In this document: in pieces, positions 17,568 through 25,555 of the stretch
Position numbering within the stretch: position 1 is the first letter of the stretch
How the letters are laid out: every line of letters begins with the position of its first letter
DNA from: Gammaproteobacteria bacterium Ga0077536
GTDB lineage: Bacteria > Pseudomonadota > Gammaproteobacteria > Ga0077536
Direction of reading: 5' to 3'
NCBI GenBank assembly: GCA_001464935.1
Contig: LNEL01000064.1
Location: 263,567 to 327,566, forward strand
Length of the DNA: 64,000 bases
Notes under the pieces: model-generated
Seen by the model: only the letters and a program-made list of their open reading frames with translations
Databases searched by the model: none
Told to the model about the DNA's origin: nothing
Position numbers and translations under genes: made by a program

Positions 17568-18191
17568 TCACGCCGTGGTCGGGGCCTTCACCTCCGCTTC
17601 CAGCATGCTCGCCAGCGCCTCGGGCAGCTTCAGCGCGCTTTTCAGCTCGCGCAGGTAGGCTTGCTCTGCCCAGTGGTCGACGTCCAGCGCGAGCAGGGAC
17701 GCGGCATAGATTTCGGCCGCTTCCGTTTCGCTCTGCGCGAGCGCCGCAATCCGGTACGGGTCGGCCGCGCCGTTGAGCGCTGACATCACGTAGTCGAACT
17801 CCGTGTCGTCGAGACCGGCCGCGCGCAGCCGCTCGGCGATCCGTGCGCGCTCGGCAGCGTCCATCGCCCCGTCGGCGTGCGCCGCGGACAGCATCGCCTG
17901 CACGACGAGGGATGCTTCGCGCTCCAGCGCTGGCGCCGACACGGTGTGCAGGCCGGCCGCTGCAGGAGGTTGCTGTGTGCCGGCCTGCTGGGCCTGGTAG
18001 CGCTGGAGGGCGGCCAGTGCCAGTGCGCCCACCGCTGCCGCGCCGCCGAGTTTGGCGGCGCCGCCGAGCGCTTTGCGCGCCTGCTTGTTGCCGAGGGCGC
18101 CGATGAGGCCGCCGGACAGCAGGCCTCCGGCAGCGCCGCTCGCGAGCGGACTGGCGAGGATCTTCTTCAGGACTTGATCGAAATTCATCAT
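17568..18191 (-). CDS. DUF533 family protein (TerB-like C-terminal domain)
   Basis: 207 residues. The N-terminal half is Gly/Ala-rich and hydrophobic (LASGAAGGLLSGGLIGALGNKQARKALGG), typical of DUF533. The C-terminal half is an all-helical TerB-like domain with the acidic pattern AAHADGAMDAAERARI. The function is unknown; E. coli YebE is a relative. Start ATG 18191 (tandem ATG at 18188) follows AGGAACCG. The 211 bp between this start and the end of nei hold no gene that I can support. Confidence 0.85.
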   Translation of the reverse strand: MMNFDQVLKKILASPLASGAAGGLLSGGLIGALGNKQARKALGGAAKLGGAAAVGALALAALQRYQAQQAGTQQPPAAAGLHTVSAPALEREASLVVQAMLSAAHADGAMDAAERARIAERLRAAGLDDTEFDYVMSALNGAADPYRIAALAQSETEAAEIYAASLLALDVDHWAEQAYLRELKSALKLPEALASMLEAEVKAPTTA

Positions 18192-18402
18192 CGGTTCCTG
18201 TACGGGGAGGCAATCAGTGCCGGGGTGCACGATAAGGCCCCGTGCCGGGTGCGGGACATTCGCTTTGTCGCGACGTTCTCGACGTGAATTCCGACGCTCG
18301 TCCCGACCGCTGCCGGATTCCGGCCTCTGCTGAACTGCCCGCCACGCCGCTGCGCAATCGCTCAGGCCGCGCCGACTGGAGACACTGACGCGCTCGCCGT
18401 CC

Positions 18403-19227
18403 TCATTGGGCCGGCTGACATCCTGCGCAGTAATAAAGGCGACGGGACGACACCGTGATCCGCTGCACGCCTGCTCCGCACCGGTAGCAGGGCTCTCCCG
18501 CGCGATCGAACACCGCGAAGCGAAACGCCGAATAGGAAGCGCCGCCCGCTATCAGTCGCTGCACCCGCGTGGCCTCGTTGGTGATGCCTTTCGCGCGGTT
18601 GGCGCGCAGCGTGACGGCCAGGGTCTGACGGGCGAGTTCATTGATGTCGCGAGTGCCGAGATCGACCGGCCGCCGTGCCGGATGCAGGCCCGCGTAATGC
18701 AGTATCTCCGAGCGCAGATAGTTGCCGATGCCGGCGATGAAGCCTTGATCGAGGTAGAGCCCGCCGAGCGCGCGCCCGCTGAACGCCGGGCTGCGCAGGC
18801 GGGCGGCTATCGCACGCCAGCCGAGGCCGGGATCGAGCACATCCGGGCCCAGGCGGCGCAGGAACGGGTGTATGGCGAGTTCGTCGTCGGTCAGTACGCG
18901 CACGTCCGTGGCGCTGTAGAGCAACGCACTCCAGTCCGCGGTGTGCAGGCCCACGCGGAGGGAACGGTTGGTCCTGGGGGGCTGTCCACGCTTGCGCACA
19001 TACCAGCGGCCGTAGAGCTGATTGTGCGAATAGATCGTCAGGCCGCAGGCGAAACGCGTCAGCATCGCCTTGCCGTGCGTGTCGACGGCCGTGACGTGGC
19101 TGTCGAACAACTCGTCGTGAAACGGTCGCAACGCCGGCAGACCGAGTTCCAGTTCGACGAGCGGCTGGCCGACGACGGCCTTCGCGATGGCGTCTGCCTC
19201 GCGGCGGATTTCGGGACCTTCGGGCAT
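18403..19227 (-). CDS. nei: Endonuclease VIII (Nei) DNA glycosylase/AP lyase
   Basis: 274-residue base-excision repair enzyme for oxidised pyrimidines. The catalytic N-terminus PEGPEIRRE (Pro2 nucleophile, Glu3) and the conserved Lys in HGKAML (about 52) are present. The helix-two-turn-helix signature FIAGIGNYLRSEILHYAG and the C-terminal zinc finger (C-X2-C...C-X2-C: CYRCG ... YYCAGC) are intact. The length is near E. coli Nei (263). It is downstream of, and on the same strand as, arsN2 with a 196-bp gap, so it may be a separate unit. Confidence 0.93.
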   Translation of the reverse strand: MPEGPEIRREADAIAKAVVGQPLVELELGLPALRPFHDELFDSHVTAVDTHGKAMLTRFACGLTIYSHNQLYGRWYVRKRGQPPRTNRSLRVGLHTADWSALLYSATDVRVLTDDELAIHPFLRRLGPDVLDPGLGWRAIAARLRSPAFSGRALGGLYLDQGFIAGIGNYLRSEILHYAGLHPARRPVDLGTRDINELARQTLAVTLRANRAKGITNEATRVQRLIAGGASYSAFRFAVFDRAGEPCYRCGAGVQRITVSSRRLYYCAGCQPAQ

Positions 19228-19423
19228 GGGTGCTCAACCAGGGTGTGCCAGTGGCTACGCTCGCGGGCCGGCACCGGATGAGGCCCGCGCAGGTCTGGCT
19301 CAACTCACCCGATGCGGCGGGCACATGTCGTGCTGCCCGTGAGCAGCGCATCCCGCGATCTGTGATGCTCGAATCGAAGCCGGCGCGTCACGCGCTGCGT
19401 CGTGTGCGTTCCGTCCGCCGCCG

Positions 19424-19870
19424 TTACGCCAGCACCTTCTGCATGCACACCGCCGAGTCGGGACAGAGTTGCCTGAACTCGGCCGTCTCCTTGAGTGCAG
19501 CCGGTGCCGCGGCGCGCGGCAGGACCGTGTAGCCGCGGGCCGCGAAGAAACGCTCTGCCGTGTTCGTCAACAGGTAGAGCGTGTGGATGCCCAGGCGGGT
19601 GGCTTCTGCTTCGAGGGCCGCGACGAGCCGCGTCGCGAGCCCTGTGCCGCGCCGGTCGGGCGCGACCGCCACGGAGCGCAGCAGGCCCGCACTGCCGAGC
19701 GGCTGCAGACCCGCCACCGCCACGATGCGCTCGCCGTCGCGGCTCACCCGGAAGTGCGCCAGCGCGGGCAGCGAGAGATCGGCGGTCGGCAGCCCGCTCG
19801 CGCCGAGCAACGCGGTGATCGGCGCGAAGTCCCCGACCGTCGGGCGCGGATACTCGCGCGGCGCGTTCAA
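19424..19870 (-). CDS. arsN2: ArsN2-type GNAT acetyltransferase, arsenic-resistance associated
   Basis: About 148 residues. The likely start is TTG 19868-19870, which overlaps the arsI stop (TTGA), implying translational coupling; no ATG is available. The acetyl-CoA motif is LRSVAVAPDRRGTGLATRLV, followed by LYLLTNTAERFFAARGYTVLPR, a typical ArsN2 block. ArsN2 genes are found in ars operons; N-acetylation of an arsenical such as arsinothricin is known for the related ArsN1, while the ArsN2 substrate is unsettled. It is third in arsR-arsI-arsN2. Confidence 0.86.
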   Translation of the reverse strand: MNAPREYPRPTVGDFAPITALLGASGLPTADLSLPALAHFRVSRDGERIVAVAGLQPLGSAGLLRSVAVAPDRRGTGLATRLVAALEAEATRLGIHTLYLLTNTAERFFAARGYTVLPRAAAPAALKETAEFRQLCPDSAVCMQKVLA

Positions 19871-20385
19871 CAGCAGCCACTCTTCGGCGGCGCGGTGTCG
19901 GCCGGGGCACAGCAGGACGCCGCGGGCGCTTCGCGCACTGCGACGGGCGCGGGGCCGCAGCACGCAGCGCCGGAGGCGGCCGCCTGCGGGGCGTGCGGGA
20001 CGTCGTCGACGCCGAAGACCGGCACGCTGTCGAGCGTGTGATAGGTCTCCCACGGGATGCCGGTCGGATCGGTCACCCAGTACTTGTCGGACTTTGCGTA
20101 ACAACAGGTGGTGCCACTCTGCTCGACGAGACTGGCGGCGTCGGCGGCTTCGACCTGCTGGCGCATCGCGCGCAGGGCTTCATCGGAGTCGAGCTGAAAG
20201 CCGAGATGATTGACGCCGGCTTTGCCACCGCGCGCGGAGATCGCGAAATTGACGCGCGGGTCTTCGAGCATCCACTTCGCATAATCGGCTTTGAGGACGG
20301 ACGGCTCGGCGCCGAACATCGCCGCATAGAAGCGGGTGGAGGCAGCGAGGTCGTCGACCTGGACGTGCACATGGAATCGTTTCAT
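19867..20385 (-). CDS. arsI: ArsI/CadI family organoarsenical C-As lyase (VOC fold)
   Basis: 172 residues. An N-terminal VOC/glyoxalase domain begins MKRFHVHVQVDDLAAS, with metal ligands likely His in HVHV and NHLGFQ and Glu in WETYHT. The arsenic-binding vicinal Cys pair is in GTTCCYAKSDKYWV, as in ArsI, which cleaves the C-As bond of trivalent organoarsenicals using Fe(II) and O2. The tail beyond about residue 135 has three further CC pairs (AACCG, ASCCA, GCC at the end), probably extra metalloid binding. It starts 27 bp after arsR and overlaps arsN2. Confidence 0.9.
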   Translation of the reverse strand: MKRFHVHVQVDDLAASTRFYAAMFGAEPSVLKADYAKWMLEDPRVNFAISARGGKAGVNHLGFQLDSDEALRAMRQQVEAADAASLVEQSGTTCCYAKSDKYWVTDPTGIPWETYHTLDSVPVFGVDDVPHAPQAAASGAACCGPAPVAVREAPAASCCAPADTAPPKSGCC

Positions 20386-20412
20386 CGGGGTGCTCCTGGG
20401 TTGGTGGGGCGC

Positions 20413-20775
20413 TCAACGCGCTGTGGGACGGCGTGCGCGCCTGGGCGCCGCGTCAGGGGTCGTGCAGGGTTCGGCCGCGCAACGGCTGGCATCGCGCGCG
20501 CAGCAGTTCTCGGTCAGGTAGGACAACAGCGCGGACATGGTCTGGAAATTCGCGCCGTAGATCACGTGCCGGCCGTCCTGCCGGGAATCGGCGAGGCCGG
20601 CGTTCGCGAGTTCCTTCAGGTGGAAGGACAAGGTGGCCGGTGCGACGCCGACGGCCTCTGCGATCTCGCCGGCGGCGCGGCCGCCGTGCCCGGCTTCGAC
20701 GAGCAGGCGAAAGACCTCGAGGCGGGTGCCCTGGGCGAGCGCGGCGAGGGCGCGGACGGCGGCTTTTGTTTCCAT
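20413..20775 (-). CDS. arsR: ArsR/SmtB family transcriptional repressor
   Basis: 120 residues. The winged helix-turn-helix reads TRLEVFRLLVEAG ... EIAEAVGVAPATLSFHLKELANAGL. It lacks the CVC motif of the E. coli ArsR helix. Instead it carries C-terminal cysteines C91, C92 and C99 (NCCARDASRC), close to the site used by Acidithiobacillus-type ArsR, plus C104. It probably represses its own arsR-arsI-arsN2 operon and is released by As(III) or methylarsenite. The start is ATG 20775; a longer open frame upstream is not coding. Confidence 0.92.
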   Translation of the reverse strand: METKAAVRALAALAQGTRLEVFRLLVEAGHGGRAAGEIAEAVGVAPATLSFHLKELANAGLADSRQDGRHVIYGANFQTMSALLSYLTENCCARDASRCAAEPCTTPDAAPRRARRPTAR

Positions 20776-20788
20776 GTTTTGACCATAG

Positions 20789-20800
20789 TCGAAATATCGA
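20789..20800. promoter_or_regulatory. Candidate ArsR operator
   Basis: TCGAAATATCGA (two TCGA half-sites four bases apart) lies 14 bp before the arsR ATG, inside the AT-rich stretch 20781-20805. The location is where a self-repressing ArsR would bind. Confidence 0.5.
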
Positions 20801-20843
20801 ATGGCAGCAAGGTCCCCGGGCGGGCCGCACACCGCCCTGCATC

Positions 20844-21302
20844 TCAGTCCTTCAGCAGTCCGACCTGGCGCAGCACCGTTGCCTGGTCCCAGTAAATGCG
20901 CTCGCAGGCGAGCTTGTCGCCGCGGAACTGCACGATGGCGACGAGATCGATCTCGACCTTCCTGTGCGTCGGGGCGACCCCGGGCAGGAACCACTCCATC
21001 GGGCGGCTGTGCGTGAACGTCAAATGCATCTCGTCGACGACCCGGCCGTTGCCGACGGTGCGGCTGACCGGCGTCATCACCAGGTCGTCCGGCCATGACG
21101 GAATGAAGTTGTCGCGGTAGAACGCGCGCAGTTCGGCCTTGCCGCGGCCGCCGGTGTTGACCGGCATGTGATTGACGTACGCATCCTCGACCATCGTCTC
21201 GAGGGTCGCTTCGGTGTCCTTGGTCTGGAATTCGCCGGCGATGTGCTCGACCCACAGGGCTTCGAGTTCGGCGGCGGACAGCGTGGTCACGTTCTCGGTC
21301 AT
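20844..21302 (-). CDS. SnoaL-like/NTF2-fold protein
   Basis: 152 residues of NTF2-like fold, seen from TLETMVEDAYVNHMPVNTGGRGKAELRAFYRDNFIPSWP, matching SnoaL-like polyketide cyclase/ester-cyclase-type proteins with the conserved N-H pair. The catalytic role is unknown. The start ATG 21302 has GGAG about 12 nt upstream; an earlier ATG adds five residues. It lies 24 bp downstream of the DUF2721 gene and 68 bp before arsR on the same strand. Confidence 0.8.
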   Translation of the reverse strand: MTENVTTLSAAELEALWVEHIAGEFQTKDTEATLETMVEDAYVNHMPVNTGGRGKAELRAFYRDNFIPSWPDDLVMTPVSRTVGNGRVVDEMHLTFTHSRPMEWFLPGVAPTHRKVEIDLVAIVQFRGDKLACERIYWDQATVLRQVGLLKD

Positions 21303-21326
21303 GGCAACAGGCTCCAACGGGGGCGC

Positions 21327-21785
21327 TCAGGGCGCAATTTTCATTTTGTGGGTGGCGAGCAGGATCTCGCCGAAGAACAACAACAGCGCGACGATCAGGC
21401 ACAGCATCGCACCGATGAACAGCACGGCAACGATACGGGTGAGTTCGAGTTCGATGAAGAGCGCGAGAAACAGCGTCACGATCATGCTGCACACGAGCAG
21501 CGCGCAGCCCGTGCAGAGGCCGAGCGCCCAGTTGATGAGGGTGGCGCGCCGTTGCAGGCGCTTCAGTTCGTGCCGCGTCCGTTGATCGAGCAGGGCAGGA
21601 TCACGGGTCTGCAGCACACGTGAGCGGTCGATCGTGCGCCCGAGGCGGCTCGCGAGCACGTTCAGCACAGCGCCGACGCCGGTCAGCAGGAAGACCGGCG
21701 CCGTCGCGAGGCTGATCGCGTGCGCGATGCTGGTGACCGGCGCCTGGAGGGCGCCGGCCGCCTCGGCGACGAGGGACACCGGCAT
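21327..21785 (-). CDS. DUF2721 membrane protein
   Basis: 152 residues with three hydrophobic helices (about 25-47, 85-107 and 113-138) and a basic central segment (RLGRTIDRSRVLQTRDPALLDQRTRHELKRLQRRATLINWA), the signature pattern of DUF2721. Function unknown. It is 13 bp downstream of the GFA gene. Confidence 0.82.
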   Translation of the reverse strand: MPVSLVAEAAGALQAPVTSIAHAISLATAPVFLLTGVGAVLNVLASRLGRTIDRSRVLQTRDPALLDQRTRHELKRLQRRATLINWALGLCTGCALLVCSMIVTLFLALFIELELTRIVAVLFIGAMLCLIVALLLFFGEILLATHKMKIAP

Positions 21786-21798
21786 CGGCTGCGCGCGC

Positions 21799-22233
21799 CT
21801 ACTCTGGCAACGTCACGCCGGAGCCGCCCATTTCGGCCGGCACGTCCTGCATTTTCGGCAGGCCATCCTTGATGTGCAGCTTCGTCTCGCCGTAGAACAC
21901 GTGCAGGGCCGGGCTGAACTCGACGCTCGGCAGGATCGCCGCGTAGACATCGACGAGGCCCATCTGCGGGTGGTCGGTCATCAGATGACCACCGCAGGTC
22001 TTGCACCATTTGCGCGAACTGCCCGGCGTCTTGTTGTAGGTGCCGATGTGATCGGCACCCTGCGTCACGCGCACGCTGTCCGGCGCCCAGAGTGAAAAGG
22101 CATTGACCGGGCCTGCCGACCAGTGCCGGCAGGATTCGCAGTGGCAATAGCCCTGCGCGACGGGCGTGCCCGTCACTTCGAGCTTTACTGCGCCGCAAAA
22201 GCAGCTGCCCTGGTGAGTCTGTTGTGCGTTCAT
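21799..22233 (-). CDS. GFA family zinc protein (glutathione-dependent formaldehyde-activating enzyme/CENP-V fold)
   Basis: 144 residues. Cysteine ligands of the Mss4-like fold are all visible: SCFCGAV, YCHCESCRHW and WCKTCGGH. Despite the family name, most members have no proven formaldehyde activity. It is the first gene of the minus-strand run GFA-DUF2721-SnoaL-arsR and is divergent from the SDR gene at 22402 across 168 bp that presumably holds both promoters. Confidence 0.88.
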   Translation of the reverse strand: MNAQQTHQGSCFCGAVKLEVTGTPVAQGYCHCESCRHWSAGPVNAFSLWAPDSVRVTQGADHIGTYNKTPGSSRKWCKTCGGHLMTDHPQMGLVDVYAAILPSVEFSPALHVFYGETKLHIKDGLPKMQDVPAEMGGSGVTLPE

Positions 22234-22401
22234 GTGGCTTGCTCCCCTGACGCCGGCGGGCGCGTCACTCGATGTGTTGTTTGCAGTGCCGTCACTGGCG
22301 TGTCATGACCGCTGTTCCCGCGGTGATCGCAGTGTAGCCTCGACGCGCACCCGCGTGGCAAGATTCGACGACATTCTTCACCGACCGCGGGAGCAGACCG
22401 G

Positions 22402-23169
22402 ATGCCCAGACTCGCAGACAAGATTGCCATCATCACCGGTGGCGCCGCCGGCATCGGGCTCGCCTCGGCGCGACTGTTCGTCGCCGAGGGGGCGAAAGTG
22501 CTGCTGGTCGATGTGCAGCGCGAGGCGCTCGACGCCGCGGTGGCCGAACTCGGCGCGGCCAACGCGATGGCCGTCGTCGCCGATGTCAGCGATGCCGCGC
22601 AGACCCAGGGCTATGTCGATGCCGCGCTCGCGCGCTGGGGACGCGTGGACGTCTACTTCGCGAATGCCGGCATCGAGGGCAAGGTCGCCACGCTCGTCGA
22701 CTATCCGCTCGAGGAGTATGAGCGCGTGATGGCGGTGAACGTGCGCGGCGTGTGGCTGGGGCTGAAGTCCGTGATCCCTGCGATGACGAAAGCGGGGGGC
22801 GGCAGCATCGTGATCACGTCCTCGCTCGGCGGCCTGAAGGGCACGCCGAGGATCTCCCCGTACATCGCATCGAAGCACGCGGTGGTCGGCATCATGAAAT
22901 CGGCGGCGCTCGAATGCGCCGCGCTGAACATCCGCGTGAACACCATCAATCCCGCCCCCATTGCCACGCGCATGATCCAGTCACTCGAGCAACAGTACGC
23001 GCCGAACGCGCCGGAGAAGATCAAGGCCCGCATGGAGACCAGCGTGCCAATGCATCGTTACGGCACGCCTGACGAAGTGGCGAAGCTCGCGCTGTTCCTC
23101 GCCAGCGATGACAGCAGCTACTGCACGGGCACGACGTTTTCGATCGACGGCGGGATGTCCGCGTCATGA
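22402..23169 (+). CDS. SDR family oxidoreductase
   Basis: 255-residue classical short-chain dehydrogenase. Cofactor motif TGGAAGIG (13-20), Asp at the end of strand 2 (LLVDVQ, favouring NAD), NAG at about 89, catalytic Ser in ITSSLGG and YIASK. C-terminal FSIDGGM is typical. The substrate is unknown. It overlaps the LLM gene by ATGA (23166-23169), so the two are translationally coupled and may act in sequence on one substrate. Confidence 0.9.
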   Translation: MPRLADKIAIITGGAAGIGLASARLFVAEGAKVLLVDVQREALDAAVAELGAANAMAVVADVSDAAQTQGYVDAALARWGRVDVYFANAGIEGKVATLVDYPLEEYERVMAVNVRGVWLGLKSVIPAMTKAGGGSIVITSSLGGLKGTPRISPYIASKHAVVGIMKSAALECAALNIRVNTINPAPIATRMIQSLEQQYAPNAPEKIKARMETSVPMHRYGTPDEVAKLALFLASDDSSYCTGTTFSIDGGMSAS

Positions 23170-24356
23170 AGTTCGGGCTGTTCTATGAACACCAGCTGCC
23201 GCGGCCATGGCGGCCGGACAGCGAATATCAGCTGCTGCAGGACTCGCTGGCACAGATCGAACTCGCCGATCGTCTCGGCTACGACTACGCCTGGGCGGTC
23301 GAACATCACTTCCTCGAAGAGTATTCGCATTCGTCGGCGCCCGAAGTCTTCCTCGCCGCGGCGAGCCAGCGCACGCAGCGCATCCGCCTCGGGCACGGCA
23401 TCATCCAGCTGACGACGAACCACCCGGCACGCGTCGCCGAACGCGTCGCGACGCTCGATCTCCTGAGCAAGGGCCGCGTCGAACTCGGCATCGGTGAAGG
23501 TTCGAGCACCACGGAGCTGCACCCGTTCGATCGACGCTACCGCGACAAGCGCGCGATCTGGGAGGACGCGGTGCGCTGCATGCTGCCGATGTTCTGGGAA
23601 TCGAACTGGGCCTACGACGGCGAGCATTTCAAGTTCCCCGCGCGCAACGTCGTCCCGAAGCCGATGCAGCAGCCGCACCCGCCGCTGTGGGTCGCCTGCT
23701 CGCAGATGGAGACCATCCGCATGGCCGGCCGGCGCGGCATGGGCGCGCTCGCCTTTCAGTTCCTGAACGCGAACAGCGCGCAGGCCTGGGTGCACGCGTA
23801 CTACAACGCGTACACGAAAACGCTCGACCGTTTGACGAATTACCAGACCAATCCGAACCTTGCGATCGTCGCCGGCTTCATGTGCGCGCCGACCGACGAG
23901 GAAGCCCAACGCCTCGCCGACGGCTGGACCTTCTTCCAGTTCTGCCTCGCCTTCTACGGCAGCCACGGTCCGGTCGCGCCGGGCAGTCTTTCGATGTGGG
24001 ATGAATACGAGAAGTGGCGGGCCACGACCGAAGGGCAGGGCGCGGGCGGCGTGTCGCTGATCGGCTCACCGGAGACGCTGCGCCGTCGACTGCACGAATT
24101 CGAAGAGAGCCACATCGACCAGGTCATCCTGCTGAACCAGGCGGGCAAAACCACCCACCAGGCCATCTGCGACAGCCTCGAACTCTTCGCGCGCGAAGTG
24201 ATGCCGGAATTCCAGGCACGCGACGTCGCACACCAGGCGTGGAAGCAAGACGTGCTCGACGGGCGCATCGAACTGGCGGAGATCGACACCACGCCGTATC
24301 AGAAGCGGGCGATTGCAGATCCGGGGCAGAAGAACCAGGCGCTGTTGTCGCGCTGA
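23166..24356 (+). CDS. LLM class flavin-dependent oxidoreductase
   Basis: 396 residues, luciferase-like TIM barrel. Typical blocks are YDYAWAVEHHFLEEYS (about 40-55), RIRLGHGIIQL, NHPARVAERVATLDLLSKGRVELGIGEG and the substrate-side ERR-like region. The C-terminus (VMPEFQARDVAHQAWK) resembles monooxygenase-type LLM proteins. Either FMN or F420 could be the cofactor; sequence alone does not decide. Coupled to the SDR by a 4-bp overlap; the F420 operon is 12 kb away. Confidence 0.88.
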   Translation: MKFGLFYEHQLPRPWRPDSEYQLLQDSLAQIELADRLGYDYAWAVEHHFLEEYSHSSAPEVFLAAASQRTQRIRLGHGIIQLTTNHPARVAERVATLDLLSKGRVELGIGEGSSTTELHPFDRRYRDKRAIWEDAVRCMLPMFWESNWAYDGEHFKFPARNVVPKPMQQPHPPLWVACSQMETIRMAGRRGMGALAFQFLNANSAQAWVHAYYNAYTKTLDRLTNYQTNPNLAIVAGFMCAPTDEEAQRLADGWTFFQFCLAFYGSHGPVAPGSLSMWDEYEKWRATTEGQGAGGVSLIGSPETLRRRLHEFEESHIDQVILLNQAGKTTHQAICDSLELFAREVMPEFQARDVAHQAWKQDVLDGRIELAEIDTTPYQKRAIADPGQKNQALLSR

Positions 24357-24375
24357 GCGCTTCGAAGGGCCGGCC

Positions 24376-25107
24376 TCAGCCCCACTGCGGTGGCGGTGGG
24401 ATGCTGCTGACGAGATTCGCGAGGCCCTCGGCGTAGCGCTGTCGCAGTTCGATCCAGTAGGGGTCGTCTTTCTCCACCGTGGCGAGATTCCGGGCTGAAA
24501 AGCTGTCGGCCGCGTAGCGCAGCAGATCGATCGGGGCGTCGACGGACAGGTTGCTGCGCATCGTCGCATCGAAGGACAGCAGGGACAGTTTCGCCGCTTC
24601 ATCGAGCGTGGTCGCGTTGGTCAGCGCACGGTCGAGAATCGGCTTGCCGTACTTCGTTTCGCCGATTTGCAGGAAGCGCGAGCGGTCGGAGGCTTCGACG
24701 AAGTTGCCGGCCGAGTAGATGTGGAACAGCCGCGGTGGCTCACCGGTGATCTGCCCGCCCACGAGAAAGGTGCCGTGGGGGTCGCCGAAGGGCTGCACGT
24801 AGTGGCCGTCACGCGCGATGACCTCACGCAGCTTGCCGCCGATCAACTGGGCCACGTCGAACATCGAGCGCGCGGCATGGAGGTCCTGTCCCGGCGCACC
24901 GCTGCCGGCGCTCTCGCGCAAGGCCGTGACGACCGCTTGTGTGGTGGCCAGGTTGCCGGCCGACAGCACCGCGACCACCTGCTGGCCGGGCACTTCGAAC
25001 ACCGCGAGCTTCTTCACCAGTGCGACCTGATCGATGCCCGCATTCGAGCGCGAGTCCGAAGCGAGTACCAGGCCGTCGGGAAGCAGAATGCCGAGACAGT
25101 AGGTCAT
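24376..25107 (-). CDS. Anbu-type bacterial proteasome-like peptidase
   Basis: 243 residues. The N-terminus MTYCLGILLPDGLVLASDSRSNAG is diagnostic of Anbu, with Thr2 as the nucleophile after Met removal and conserved Asp/Lys (SDSRSNAG, LVKKLAVFE). Anbu forms ring assemblies whose substrates are unknown. It is usually encoded with an alpha-E protein, an ATP-grasp-like protein and a transglutaminase-like protein; none is adjacent here. ATG 25107 has GGAGGC upstream. Confidence 0.87.
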   Translation of the reverse strand: MTYCLGILLPDGLVLASDSRSNAGIDQVALVKKLAVFEVPGQQVVAVLSAGNLATTQAVVTALRESAGSGAPGQDLHAARSMFDVAQLIGGKLREVIARDGHYVQPFGDPHGTFLVGGQITGEPPRLFHIYSAGNFVEASDRSRFLQIGETKYGKPILDRALTNATTLDEAAKLSLLSFDATMRSNLSVDAPIDLLRYAADSFSARNLATVEKDDPYWIELRQRYAEGLANLVSSIPPPPQWG

Positions 25108-25285
25108 GTGAGCCTCCGGTGTGAGTCGGATGAGCGGGGGCGCAAGGTCGGCGACGGCCGGCGATGTACGGGCATCGTCATTGCCGGACAGGCACCACAG
25201 CCCGGAAAACGCACGGGTGGGAGCTCGAACTGAAGACGCTTCCCAGGCAATCAGGTATCGGCCGCGGCAGGCCGAAACCACAGCA

Positions 25286-25533
25286 CCGCCGGTGAAGCAG
25301 ATCTGGTAGCGGGAGGAGACGACGCGTTGCGGCGACTATCGGGTGGCTGCGATCACGCGTTTCGCTGGCGGGCTGGACAGCGACGGACGTCCGATCGCCT
25401 GGCAGAGCCACGCGGTGTTCGGGCGCTCGCCGTTCCAGCCCTACGGCGTCAGCCGCGTGCCGTTCGCCATTCCGAACGTGCACGTCAAGTACAGCAGCAC
25501 CGTCACGTCGCCGCCGTTGGGCTGGCTGCCCAT
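25286..25533 (+). pseudogene. Remnant of a molybdenum hydroxylase large subunit (isoquinoline 1-oxidoreductase beta/xanthine dehydrogenase family)
   Basis: One frame reads PPVKQIW, then a TAG stop (25307-25309), REETTRCGDYRVAAITRFAGGLDSDGRPIAW..., and FAIPNVHVKYSS. This follows the molybdopterin-binding subunit pattern (vkqiWsReeD.r.gdYR.a......aGLDadGrpvaW ... ipnv.v). It covers about 80 residues of a protein usually above 700. The in-frame stop, missing flanks and an apparent internal deletion after AVFG show decay. It sits in the 448-bp gap between Anbu and the crotonase gene. Confidence 0.65.
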
Positions 25534-25555
25534 GTCAGCCCAACGGATGACCTGC

